From assembly GCA_002471975.1 (NCBI GenBank), contig DKQZ01000108.1:1-36565 (forward strand): a stretch of 36,565 bases of DNA, in the 5' to 3' direction. Below, piece by piece: positions 22,909 through 30,768 of this stretch. The position numbers were made by a program, and so were the translations under genes. The notes beneath the pieces are model-generated. The model saw only the letters and a program-made list of their open reading frames with translations, was not told the origin of the DNA and searched no databases. How positions within the stretch are numbered: the stretch's first letter is position 1; every line of letters starts with the position of its first letter. The stretch comes from Dialister sp. UBA7295. Lineage in GTDB: Bacteria; Bacillota; Negativicutes; Veillonellales; Dialisteraceae.

Positions 22909-25900
22909 ATGGGAAAATACCGCCTCACATCGCGGAAAAAGGGGCCCGTCATCACCCTCATGGAAGTGGATACGGAATGCCGGGCCTGGTATATCAGGGC
23001 TGACCATAAAGAAGCGGCCTTGAAAGCGCTGCAGGATATGGGAAAGGAAATCGCCTCCATTGAATCCATTTACATCAATGGGGACGACGTGACGGATGAA
23101 GTATTTTCAAAAATGGCCATGAGCCAGGGAATTCCCCTGGAAGCGCCTCTTCCTGCGGAAGAAATCCCTCTCCCGGGAGAAGAAATTCCCATTTCCGAAG
23201 CTCCGCCCATTCCTGAAATGCCTCCTTTTGACGGTTCCGCGGGGGAAGATATACCGCTCCCCGATGAACCGATGGAGAATTTCTCCCTGCCCCCGGAAGA
23301 AACGGGACTTCCCACGGCAGAAGATATTCAAAGGGCCGCAGCAGCTTCTGAAAATGCGGCTCCCGAGCCATCGCACAAAACAGAACCTTCCATGCCGGAT
23401 ATCCTTCCCACTCTTTCCAGCGTCCTTCCAAAGAGCGCTTTTACCGCGCCCAAAGGCGGGGACAAGAAAGGGGCGTCCAACGGCATATTTCTTGGAAAGA
23501 AACATATTACCGGAGATTCCGTGGATATCCGGAGCATTACCGATGAAGCGGACGGCGTCATTTTCACAGGCACTGTCATCAGCAGTGAAGTGAGGGAGCT
23601 CCGGAGCAAAAAGAAACTTTTCATCATGAATCTGGCCGATGACACGAACGGCATTCCCTGCAAGAAATTTTTTGACCGTCCCGATGAAGCGGCAGGAGTG
23701 GAAAGTTTGAAGCCCGGGACCGTGGTCAAAGTCCGGGGCAATGTGCGGCTGGACAAGTACTCCGGCGGCCTTTCCCTGGAACTCCAGCAGATGGAAAAAG
23801 GGGAAATGCACACCGTCGACCATGAAGATGATTACCCCACGCCCAGAGTGGAACTCCATCTTCACACAAAGATGAGCCTGGACGGCCTCATCGATAATGA
23901 AGAAATCATCAAAACCGCGGCCAAATGGCACCATCCTGCCGTGGCCATCACGGATCATGGCGTCATCCAGGCATTCCCGAAAATCCAGGACCTGGCAGAC
24001 AAGTACCACCAGAAAGTCATTTATGGCATGGAAGGGTACATGATTGATGAAATCCCGGAAGATCCGGATGCGGACAGACAGCAGTACAATCACATCATTA
24101 TCCTTGCCAAAAACGTGACGGGCCTTCGCAATCTCTATCGCATGGTGACCCTGTCGCACCTTAAATTCTACAGAAAACGTCCCCTCATCCCCAAACCCAT
24201 CCTGACGGAATACCATGAAGGCCTCATTTACGGCTCTGCCTGCGTCATGGGTGAATTTTTCCGCGCCGTCCTGGCGGGGGAAAGTGATGAGGAACTCATC
24301 AAAAAGGCAAAATTCTACGATTACCTGGAAGTGCAGCCCCTGGGAAATAATGAATTCCTCATGCACGAGGATAAATTTGCCAATGTAAATACCATCAAAG
24401 ACCTGCAGGACCTGAACCGCAAGGTCATTGAAATAGGGGAAAAGGCAGGCATGCCCGTCTGCGCCACTTCCGACGCCCATTACATGTTTGCCGAAGACCA
24501 GAGGAACCGGGACATCCTTCTTTCCAACTGGGAAAAGCCGGGGAAAATCGAATCCCATCCGCCCGTCTTCATCCGGACCACCCAGGAAATGCTGGACGAA
24601 TTTGATTACCTGCCCAAAGAAAAGGCCATTGAAATCGTGGTCACCAATACGAGAAAGATTGCGGAGCAGTGCGAAGTCCTGAAGCCCCTGGCAGAAGAAT
24701 GGAAATCCTACAACCCGAAGATTTCCGGAGCCGATGACAAACTGGTGGACATGTGCTATAAAAACGCCCATGCCATTTACGGCGACCCTCTCCCCAAAGT
24801 GGTGGAAGACCGCCTCACCCTGGAACTGACGCCGATCATCAAGCACGGTTATGGCGTTCTGTACTACATTGCCCATAAACTGGTAAAGCATTCCAATGAT
24901 AGAGGATACCTGGTGGGCTCCCGTGGGTCCGTAGGGTCTTCTTTCGTCGCTACCATGTCAGGAATCACGGAAGTCAATCCGCTGCCCCCTCATTACGTGT
25001 GCCCCAAATGCCACTGGACCCAATTCTTTACGGATGGGTCCATAGGCGGCGGCTTTGACCTGCCGGACAAAAAATGTCCGAAATGCGGGACGCCCCTCCA
25101 TAAGAACGGCCATGATATCCCGTTCGCCGTATTTCTTGGCTTCGACGGGGACAAAGTTCCTGATATCGATCTCAATTTCTCATCCGGTGACGATCAGGGC
25201 GTGGCCCATAAGTACACGGAAGAACTTTTCGGCCGGGATAACGTTTTCCGGGCCGGTACCATCGCAGGCATCCAGGATAAGACGGCCTACGGCTTCGTGA
25301 AGAAATATGCGGAAAACCGGGGGCTCACGTTCAACGATATTTTCATTGAAAAACTGTCTGCCGGCGTGGCAGGAGTCAAGCGCACCACCGGCCAGCATCC
25401 GGCGGGCATCATGGTTTGCCCGAGGGATATGGACATCCACAATTTCACGCCCCTCCAGTATGCGGCGAACAAGAAATATTTAAAGGATGAAGATGGCAAC
25501 CGGATTCCCGGCACCATCACCACCCATTTCGATTACCATTCCATTTCCGGCCGTATGCTGAAACTGGACATTCTGGGCCACGATGATCCGAAAGTCATCC
25601 GCATGCTCCAGGACCTGACGGGCATCGATCCCATGTCCATCCCTTTTGACGACCAGAAAACGTTGTCCCTTTTCAGCTCGACGGAAGCGTTGGGCCTCAC
25701 GCCCCAGCAGCTCGCCAGCGCTATTGGAAATAAAGGGGTCACCGTGGGGGCCCTGGGACTTCCCGAATACGGCACGCCCTTCGTCCGGGGTATGCTGGAA
25801 GATACGCGGCCGAAAAATTTCTCCGAACTGGTCCGTATTTCCGGTTTCTCCCACGGTACCGACGTATGGCTGAACAATGCCCAGGATCTCATCAAGAGCG

Positions 25901-26649
25901 GTACGGTCAACCTGAAAGAAGCTATTTCCACCCGTGATGACGTAATGAACTACCTGATCGTCCATGGAGTCCGGCCCATCATTGCTTTCAAAGTCATGGA
26001 AAACGTCCGTAAAGGGAAGGGACTTGAGAAAAACGGGTCCAACAACAAGGCAGAGCTCGATGCGGCCCATGTGCCCCAGTGGTTTATCGATTCCTGCCTG
26101 AAAATCGGTTATCTCTTCCCGAGAGCCCATGCGGTGGCCTACGTTATGATGGCCTTCCGCATTGCCTGGTTCAAAGTGTACCAGCCCCTGGCCTACTATT
26201 GCGCCTATTTCACCATCCGTGCTGAAGGCTCCTTCAATGCGCCGGTCATCCTGAAAGGCCTGGAAGCGCAGAAACAGGAACTCGCCCGGATTGCCTCTCT
26301 CGAACACCCCACGGCTGTCGAAAAAGGAAATGCCACAGTCATTGAAGTGGCTGCGGAAATGTACCTGAGGGGTCTGGAATTCATGAATATCAATCTCGAC
26401 CTTTCCGATGCTACACAGTTCAAGATGGTGGACGGCAAACTGCTGCCGCCCTTCAACTGCATTCCTGCCCTGGGCAATTCCGTAGCCAAAGCCCTGGTGG
26501 AAGCCCGGGACCAGCACCGTTTCACTTCCAAAGAAGATTTGAAGAAACGGGGCAAAGTGAGCCAGAGCATCATCGATACCATGGAAAGTATGGGAATCCT
26601 CAAAGGCATGCCGGAGGAAGAACAGATTTCCCTCTTTGATTTCATGTGA
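22909..26649 (+). CDS. polC: DNA polymerase III alpha subunit PolC, lacking the exonuclease domain
   Basis: PolC is the main replicative polymerase of Bacillota. The 1246-residue product has an N-terminal domain (1-70), an acidic Pro-rich linker (about 75-180), an OB domain (about 205-295), and a PHP domain (HLHT 317-320, TDHG 348-351). The polymerase core has the zinc cysteines CPKCHW and CPKCG (about 697 and 723), the catalytic PDIDLNF near 750, and HFDYHSISGRMLKLDILGHD. The C-terminal QISLFDFM is a clamp-binding motif. Standard PolC has about 1430-1460 residues and carries a DEDDh exonuclease inside PHP. Here EGYMIDE (375-381) is joined by about 13 residues to HIIILAKN (395), so that domain is absent. 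ATG at 22909 follows AAAGGAAAG. Confidence 0.95.
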   Translation: MGKYRLTSRKKGPVITLMEVDTECRAWYIRADHKEAALKALQDMGKEIASIESIYINGDDVTDEVFSKMAMSQGIPLEAPLPAEEIPLPGEEIPISEAPPIPEMPPFDGSAGEDIPLPDEPMENFSLPPEETGLPTAEDIQRAAAASENAAPEPSHKTEPSMPDILPTLSSVLPKSAFTAPKGGDKKGASNGIFLGKKHITGDSVDIRSITDEADGVIFTGTVISSEVRELRSKKKLFIMNLADDTNGIPCKKFFDRPDEAAGVESLKPGTVVKVRGNVRLDKYSGGLSLELQQMEKGEMHTVDHEDDYPTPRVELHLHTKMSLDGLIDNEEIIKTAAKWHHPAVAITDHGVIQAFPKIQDLADKYHQKVIYGMEGYMIDEIPEDPDADRQQYNHIIILAKNVTGLRNLYRMVTLSHLKFYRKRPLIPKPILTEYHEGLIYGSACVMGEFFRAVLAGESDEELIKKAKFYDYLEVQPLGNNEFLMHEDKFANVNTIKDLQDLNRKVIEIGEKAGMPVCATSDAHYMFAEDQRNRDILLSNWEKPGKIESHPPVFIRTTQEMLDEFDYLPKEKAIEIVVTNTRKIAEQCEVLKPLAEEWKSYNPKISGADDKLVDMCYKNAHAIYGDPLPKVVEDRLTLELTPIIKHGYGVLYYIAHKLVKHSNDRGYLVGSRGSVGSSFVATMSGITEVNPLPPHYVCPKCHWTQFFTDGSIGGGFDLPDKKCPKCGTPLHKNGHDIPFAVFLGFDGDKVPDIDLNFSSGDDQGVAHKYTEELFGRDNVFRAGTIAGIQDKTAYGFVKKYAENRGLTFNDIFIEKLSAGVAGVKRTTGQHPAGIMVCPRDMDIHNFTPLQYAANKKYLKDEDGNRIPGTITTHFDYHSISGRMLKLDILGHDDPKVIRMLQDLTGIDPMSIPFDDQKTLSLFSSTEALGLTPQQLASAIGNKGVTVGALGLPEYGTPFVRGMLEDTRPKNFSELVRISGFSHGTDVWLNNAQDLIKSGTVNLKEAISTRDDVMNYLIVHGVRPIIAFKVMENVRKGKGLEKNGSNNKAELDAAHVPQWFIDSCLKIGYLFPRAHAVAYVMMAFRIAWFKVYQPLAYYCAYFTIRAEGSFNAPVILKGLEAQKQELARIASLEHPTAVEKGNATVIEVAAEMYLRGLEFMNINLDLSDATQFKMVDGKLLPPFNCIPALGNSVAKALVEARDQHRFTSKEDLKKRGKVSQSIIDTMESMGILKGMPEEEQISLFDFM

Positions 26650-26678
26650 TTTGGGGAATCTGAAAGTGTAGATGCTTC

Positions 26679-26696
26679 CTTCAAATGCATTTGAAG
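26679..26696. repeat. Perfect 18-bp palindrome after polC
   Basis: CTTCAAATGCATTTGAAG reads the same on both strands. It has no T-run, so it is a poor terminator, and it directly precedes the second heptad repeat block. Confidence 0.5.
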
Positions 26697-26700
26697 ATAT

Positions 26701-26775
26701 AGTTATCAGTTATCAGTTATCAGTTAGCAGTTGTCAGTGCTTTCACTGATCACTGTGAACTGATAACTGATAACT
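26701..26775. repeat. 7-bp repeat block forming a long hairpin
   Basis: Heptads AGTTATC, AGTTATC, AGTTATC, AGTTAGC and AGTTGTC lead into TCAGTG-CTTT-CACTGA, then a reverse-complement set. The outer arms 26701-26718 and 26758-26775 pair perfectly over 18 bases, and TCAGTG/CACTGA closes the tip. It is the same family as 22681-22842, so polC is flanked by two such elements. Confidence 0.75.
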
Positions 26776-26827
26776 TTATACATTTCGGCAATTCGACTTG
26801 TATATTCATTATTGCGTATCCCGCTCG

Positions 26828-26857
26828 TTGCATTTCCAAAGATTTTCATGATATAAT
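26828..26857 (+). promoter_or_regulatory. Promoter of tRNA-Val
   Basis: TTGCAT (26828-26833) is followed after 18 bases by a perfect TATAAT (26852-26857). Transcription would start about 6 bases before the mature tRNA. Confidence 0.7.
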
Positions 26858-26869
26858 ATTTTCAAATCC

Positions 26870-26946
26870 GGGGTTATAGCTCAGTTGGTCAGAGCGCTTC
26901 GTTGACATCGAAGAGGTCTTTGGTTCGAATCCAAATAGTCCCACCA
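26870..26946 (+). tRNA. tRNA-Val (anticodon GAC)
   Basis: A full cloverleaf with encoded CCA can be folded by hand. The acceptor GGGGTTA pairs with TAGTCCC through two G-U pairs; the D arm is GCTC/GAGC. The anticodon stem CTTCG/CGAAG has the loop TTGACAT, giving anticodon GAC. The T arm is TTGGTTCGAATCCAA. GAC reads the valine codons GUC and GUU. Confidence 0.93.
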
Positions 26947-26950
26947 GAAA

Positions 26951-26980
26951 TTTTCCCGCCAATGGCGGGTTTTGTTTTTT
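26951..26980 (+). terminator. Terminator of tRNA-Val, just before an EamA gene
   Basis: CCCGCC (26955-26960) and GGCGGG (26964-26969) with a 3-base loop are followed by TTTTGTTTTTT. The ribosome-binding site of the next gene (AGGGAG) starts only a few bases after the T-run, so that gene depends on read-through unless another promoter exists. Confidence 0.85.
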
Positions 26981-26991
26981 CAGGGAGCGCC

Positions 26992-27894
26992 ATGAATTAC
27001 TTTGCCATCCTTCTTGTGCTTATTGCGGGAGCCGCCTGGGCCGGGACGGGCCTGGCAGCCCAGGACTTCTTCTCAAAGAGTTCCCTCACTCCCATGGATC
27101 TCACCGTTTTCCGCATGGTCTGCACGGGAATTCTCATGGGCCTTCTTACTGCGGCAGAACGGAAACTGGGGAAAAACATAAAAGCCATCCGGAGAGAACC
27201 GAAACTGATTCTCTCCATTGTCATTTATGGCGTGGGCGGTCTTCTGGCCATGCATTATACTTATTTTGCTTCCATTGCGGCAGGAAATGCGGCAGCTGCG
27301 ACAGTCATCCAGTATACAGCTCCGGCCATGGTCATTTTCTGGGCTGTCATTTCCGGGAGGCGCCTCCCTTCCTTTATGGAAATGGCAGCGGTTTTACTTG
27401 CCTTTGGAGGAACGGTCCTTCTGGTGACGGGAGGAAATACGGACCGCCTTTCCGTCCCATTTGACTGCGTATGGCTGGGCCTTCTTTCCGCTTTTTTCTT
27501 TGCGGTCTGCATGGTGCTCCCCAAACACCTCATGGTAAAGATGGACAATCATTTCCTCATTGCCGGGGGCATGCTTCTGGGAGCCCTGGCGGCATGGCTC
27601 ATGGATCCTGTCACTGATTTTTCCGGTTTCTTTGCGGAAGGGGTGCGGTTTGACGTCTTCTGGATCGTCATCCTGGGGACCATGGTGGCTTTCATCTGTT
27701 ACAATGCGGGACTTTCCCGGCTTCCCCAGATTGTGGCTTCCGTGACGACCACCGTGGAGCCGGCGATTTCAGTCATTGCGTCTTATTTCCTCTTTCATTC
27801 CCACTTCGGCTTCTGGGAAATCCTGGGAGTGCTGATGGTCCTTGCGGCTATCGCAGGCCCTCCGCTTTCGGAAATGGGGAAAAGAAAGAATTGA
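26992..27894 (+). CDS. EamA/DMT family transporter (first copy)
   Basis: A drug/metabolite transporter of the EamA type, an inner-membrane permease of ten membrane helices formed by two repeated EamA units. The 300-residue product is hydrophobic throughout, with the typical AAWAGTGLAAQ start, GNAAAATVIQYTAPAMVIFW at the end of the first unit, and SVTTTVEPAISVIASYFLF in the second. The substrate is unknown. I chose ATG at 26992 with an AGGGAG site; the upstream part of the frame lies inside tRNA-Val. No own promoter is visible between the tRNA terminator and the gene. The next gene is a paralogue of the same length. Confidence 0.88.
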   Translation: MNYFAILLVLIAGAAWAGTGLAAQDFFSKSSLTPMDLTVFRMVCTGILMGLLTAAERKLGKNIKAIRREPKLILSIVIYGVGGLLAMHYTYFASIAAGNAAAATVIQYTAPAMVIFWAVISGRRLPSFMEMAAVLLAFGGTVLLVTGGNTDRLSVPFDCVWLGLLSAFFFAVCMVLPKHLMVKMDNHFLIAGGMLLGALAAWLMDPVTDFSGFFAEGVRFDVFWIVILGTMVAFICYNAGLSRLPQIVASVTTTVEPAISVIASYFLFHSHFGFWEILGVLMVLAAIAGPPLSEMGKRKN

Positions 27895-27913
27895 CACTTG
27901 TTCATTTTTGTAT

Positions 27914-27942
27914 TTTGCAAATACATCGTATCTGTATATAAT
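27914..27942 (+). promoter_or_regulatory. Promoter of the second EamA gene
   Basis: TTTGCA (27914-27919, 4 of 6) is 17 bases before a perfect TATAAT (27937-27942). It lies in the gap between the two EamA genes. Confidence 0.55.
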
Positions 27943-27975
27943 GAATAAAAGTAAAATATAAAAAGAGGCATTTCA

Positions 27976-28878
27976 ATGAAGAAAATTTCAGGAAATACAG
28001 GATCTGTATTTTTAGTGATCATTTCAGCTATGTTCTGGGCCGGAAGCGGGCTGGGGGCACAGCTCTTTTTTGTGCACAGCAGCGAAAATGCCATGGGCCT
28101 CACCGCTTTCCGCATGACCATGGCAGGGATTCTTCTTTTTATCATCTGCGGGTGGACAGGGAAGATCCGGCCGGGATTTGAAAAGCTTCGCCAGTCACCG
28201 AAGTTATTTCTTCATATCTTCCTCTATGCCAATGCGGGCCTCATGCTGATGGCTTATACGTATTTTGAAGCGGTCCATGTGGGAAATGCCGCAGCGGCTA
28301 CGGTCATTCTCTATACGTCTCCGGCCATGGTGATCGTGTATCATTCTCTCCGATACAGACGCCTTCCTTCGAAAAGAGATATCCTTACGGTGTGTCTTGC
28401 CATAGGCGGGACTTTTCTTCTTGTCACGGGAGGGGATGTGAGCAGGCTTTCCGTGCCCCTTCTCTGTGTGGAACTGGCCCTTTTCAATGGGGCCATCTAT
28501 GCCTTTTCCTCCATTTACCCAAAGCATATATTTCTTCAGATGGATAAGACTTTTGTCCTGGCCCTGAGCATGCTCCTTGGCGGCCTTTCGTCCTGGGCCC
28601 TTGACCCCGGCATGCACTGGTCCGCTTTCCTTGCGCCTGACGTGCGGCTCAATGTATTCTGCATCGTGGTATTGGGGACGGTCATTGCATTTTTACTCTA
28701 TAACATAGCCCTCATGTATATTTCTCCCCAGCAGGCCCTCATTACGGCCGCTGCCGAACCGGCGTCTTCCGTCATCATGTCCCGGCTTTTTCTCGATATG
28801 GATTTCGGGGGACTCCAGACGGTGGGGATTCTCCTTGTCCTTACGGCCATTATCGTGCCCGCCGTGATGAAGAAATAA
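27976..28878 (+). CDS. EamA/DMT family transporter (second copy)
   Basis: A second 300-residue EamA transporter, clearly related to the preceding gene. Matching segments include MFWAGSGLGAQLFFV, GNAAAATVILYTSPAMVIV and TAAAEPASSVIMSRLFLD, at equivalent positions. The two probably arose by tandem duplication and have since diverged considerably. ATG at 27976 has an AGAGG site. It has its own promoter in the 80-base gap. The substrate is unknown. Confidence 0.88.
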   Translation: MKKISGNTGSVFLVIISAMFWAGSGLGAQLFFVHSSENAMGLTAFRMTMAGILLFIICGWTGKIRPGFEKLRQSPKLFLHIFLYANAGLMLMAYTYFEAVHVGNAAAATVILYTSPAMVIVYHSLRYRRLPSKRDILTVCLAIGGTFLLVTGGDVSRLSVPLLCVELALFNGAIYAFSSIYPKHIFLQMDKTFVLALSMLLGGLSSWALDPGMHWSAFLAPDVRLNVFCIVVLGTVIAFLLYNIALMYISPQQALITAAAEPASSVIMSRLFLDMDFGGLQTVGILLVLTAIIVPAVMKK

Positions 28879-28890
28879 AACTTTTATTTC
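28872..28890 (+). terminator. Weak AT-rich hairpin after the second EamA gene
   Basis: GAAATAAAA and TTTTATTTC form a perfect 9-bp stem around a single C, beginning in the last codons of the gene. It is AT-rich and the following T-run is short, so termination would be weak. Confidence 0.3.
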
Positions 28891-28961
28891 TATCTATGGT
28901 ATGATATAAATGATTGAAAGAAATATTCATGGCATAAAAATTTATTAAAGGAATGAACAGA

Positions 28962-30758
28962 ATGGATACCGAACACATCAGGAATTTTTCAATAATCGCC
29001 CACATCGACCATGGCAAATCCACCCTGGCGGACCGGCTCATCGAGCTCACGGGGACGGTACAGAAGAGGGATATGGAGGCCCAGATCCTGGATACCATGG
29101 ATCTGGAAAGGGAAAGGGGCATCACCATCAAGGAGCAATCCGTGCGCCTGCTCTATACCTATGAAGACGGGGAAACCTATGAGCTGAACCTTATCGATAC
29201 CCCGGGGCATGTGGACTTCAACTATGAAGTATCGCGGAGCCTTTCCGCCTGCGAAGGGGCCATTCTCATCATCGATGCCACCCAGGGAGTCCAGGCACAG
29301 ACCCTGGCCAATGTGTACCTGGCCATCGATAACAATCTGGAAATCGTTCCGGTCATCAATAAGATCGACCTTCCCAGCGCGGACATTGACCGGGTCAAAA
29401 AAGAAGTGGAAAATATCATCGGCCTCGATATGTCCGAAGCCATTCCCGTCTCTGCGAAGACCGGACAGAATGTGGAGGAAGTTTTAAAGCGCATCGTGGA
29501 ACAGGTGCCGCCGCCTCCGGATAACAGCAAAAAACCGCTCCGCTGCCTCATTTTCGATTCCATTTTTGATTCCTATAAAGGGGCCATCGCCTACGTCCGG
29601 GTGATGGACGGGGAAATCCGTCCCGGCATGAATATCCGCATGATGGCCTCCGGCAAAGTCTATACAGTCACCGAAGTGGGCTATTTCTCTCCCTTCCCGA
29701 AGGCTTCCGACGTCCTCACCTGCGGATCCGTAGGCTATGTGGCGGCCAGCATTAAAAATGTGCAGGACTGTGAAGTGGGGGATACGATTACAACGGCAGA
29801 AAACGGGGCAGAGGAAGCCCTTCCGGGTTACCGGAAAGCCCTTCCCATGGTGTTCTGCGGCATGTATCCCATCGACAGCAAGGATTATGACAATCTGAAG
29901 GAAGCTCTTGAAAAACTGCAATTAAACGATGCAGCCCTTGAATTCGTACCAGAAACGTCCCAGGCCCTGGGTTTCGGCTTTCGCTGCGGATTTCTCGGTC
30001 TTCTCCATATGGACGTGGTCCAGGAAAGACTGGAAAGGGAATATCACTTAAAGCTCATTACCACGGCGCCTTCCGTTATTTACCATGTATTCAAGACCGA
30101 TGGCACCATGGTGCCTGTGGATAACCCGGCAGAGCTTCCGCCCATGTCAAAAATCGAGCATATTGAAGAGCCTGTAGCCAAAGTGGATATCCTTGTGCCT
30201 TCCAACATGGTAGGCAACGTGATGGAACTGGTCCAGAATCGCCGGGGCGTTTTCCAGACCATGGAATATCTCGACGAAACGAGAGTGGATCTGTCCTATC
30301 ATATTCCTCTGTCTGAAATCATTTTTGATTTCTTCGACAAACTGAAATCCTGCACCAAAGGTTATGCGTCCCTGGATTACCAGGTGGACGGTTATCAGAA
30401 GACGGATGCCGTGAAGCTGGATATCCTCCTCAATGGAGATCTGGTGGATGCCCTCTCCATCATTGTTCACCGGAGCAATGCGCCTGCCAGGGGCCGCGCT
30501 CTTGCCCTGAAGCTGAAAGACATCATTCCCCGCCAGCAGTTCGAGGTACCCATCCAGGCTGCCATTGGGAGCAAAGTCATTGCCAGGGAAACGATCAAGG
30601 CTTACAAGAAAGACGTCCTGGCCAAGTGCTATGGCGGCGACGTGACCCGTAAGAAAAAACTGCTGGAGAAGCAGAAGGAAGGCAAGAAGCGCATGAAGCA
30701 GGTGGGGAGCGTGGAAATCCCCCAGGAAGCCTTCATGGCCGTGCTGAAAGACGACTGA
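28962..30758 (+). CDS. lepA: Elongation factor 4 (LepA), ribosome GTPase
   Basis: LepA/EF4 is a translational GTPase related to EF-G that acts on stalled or back-translocated ribosomes and in 30S maturation. The 598-residue product has the usual length, with HIDHGKST (about 14-21), DTPGHVDF, NKIDLP, and the LepA-specific C-terminal domain (RQQFEVPIQAAIGSKVIARE and KKKLLEKQKEGKKRMK). I chose ATG at 28962, 9 bases after AAGGA; the earlier ATG at 28953 directly abuts that site. hemW follows after 10 bases, a very common pairing. Confidence 0.96.
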   Translation: MDTEHIRNFSIIAHIDHGKSTLADRLIELTGTVQKRDMEAQILDTMDLERERGITIKEQSVRLLYTYEDGETYELNLIDTPGHVDFNYEVSRSLSACEGAILIIDATQGVQAQTLANVYLAIDNNLEIVPVINKIDLPSADIDRVKKEVENIIGLDMSEAIPVSAKTGQNVEEVLKRIVEQVPPPPDNSKKPLRCLIFDSIFDSYKGAIAYVRVMDGEIRPGMNIRMMASGKVYTVTEVGYFSPFPKASDVLTCGSVGYVAASIKNVQDCEVGDTITTAENGAEEALPGYRKALPMVFCGMYPIDSKDYDNLKEALEKLQLNDAALEFVPETSQALGFGFRCGFLGLLHMDVVQERLEREYHLKLITTAPSVIYHVFKTDGTMVPVDNPAELPPMSKIEHIEEPVAKVDILVPSNMVGNVMELVQNRRGVFQTMEYLDETRVDLSYHIPLSEIIFDFFDKLKSCTKGYASLDYQVDGYQKTDAVKLDILLNGDLVDALSIIVHRSNAPARGRALALKLKDIIPRQQFEVPIQAAIGSKVIARETIKAYKKDVLAKCYGGDVTRKKKLLEKQKEGKKRMKQVGSVEIPQEAFMAVLKDD

Positions 30759-30768
30759 GGAAATTCAA

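Noticed and set aside
24040..24100. Frameshift or assembly error as the cause of the short PolC
   Set aside because: The frame is continuous on both sides, the flanking PHP motifs are intact, and the missing part matches a whole domain, so a clean loss is more likely.
23107..24891. 594-codon minus-strand frame opposite polC
   Set aside because: It is antisense to conserved PHP/OB coding sequence, with a Phe/His/Gly-rich product typical of shadows.
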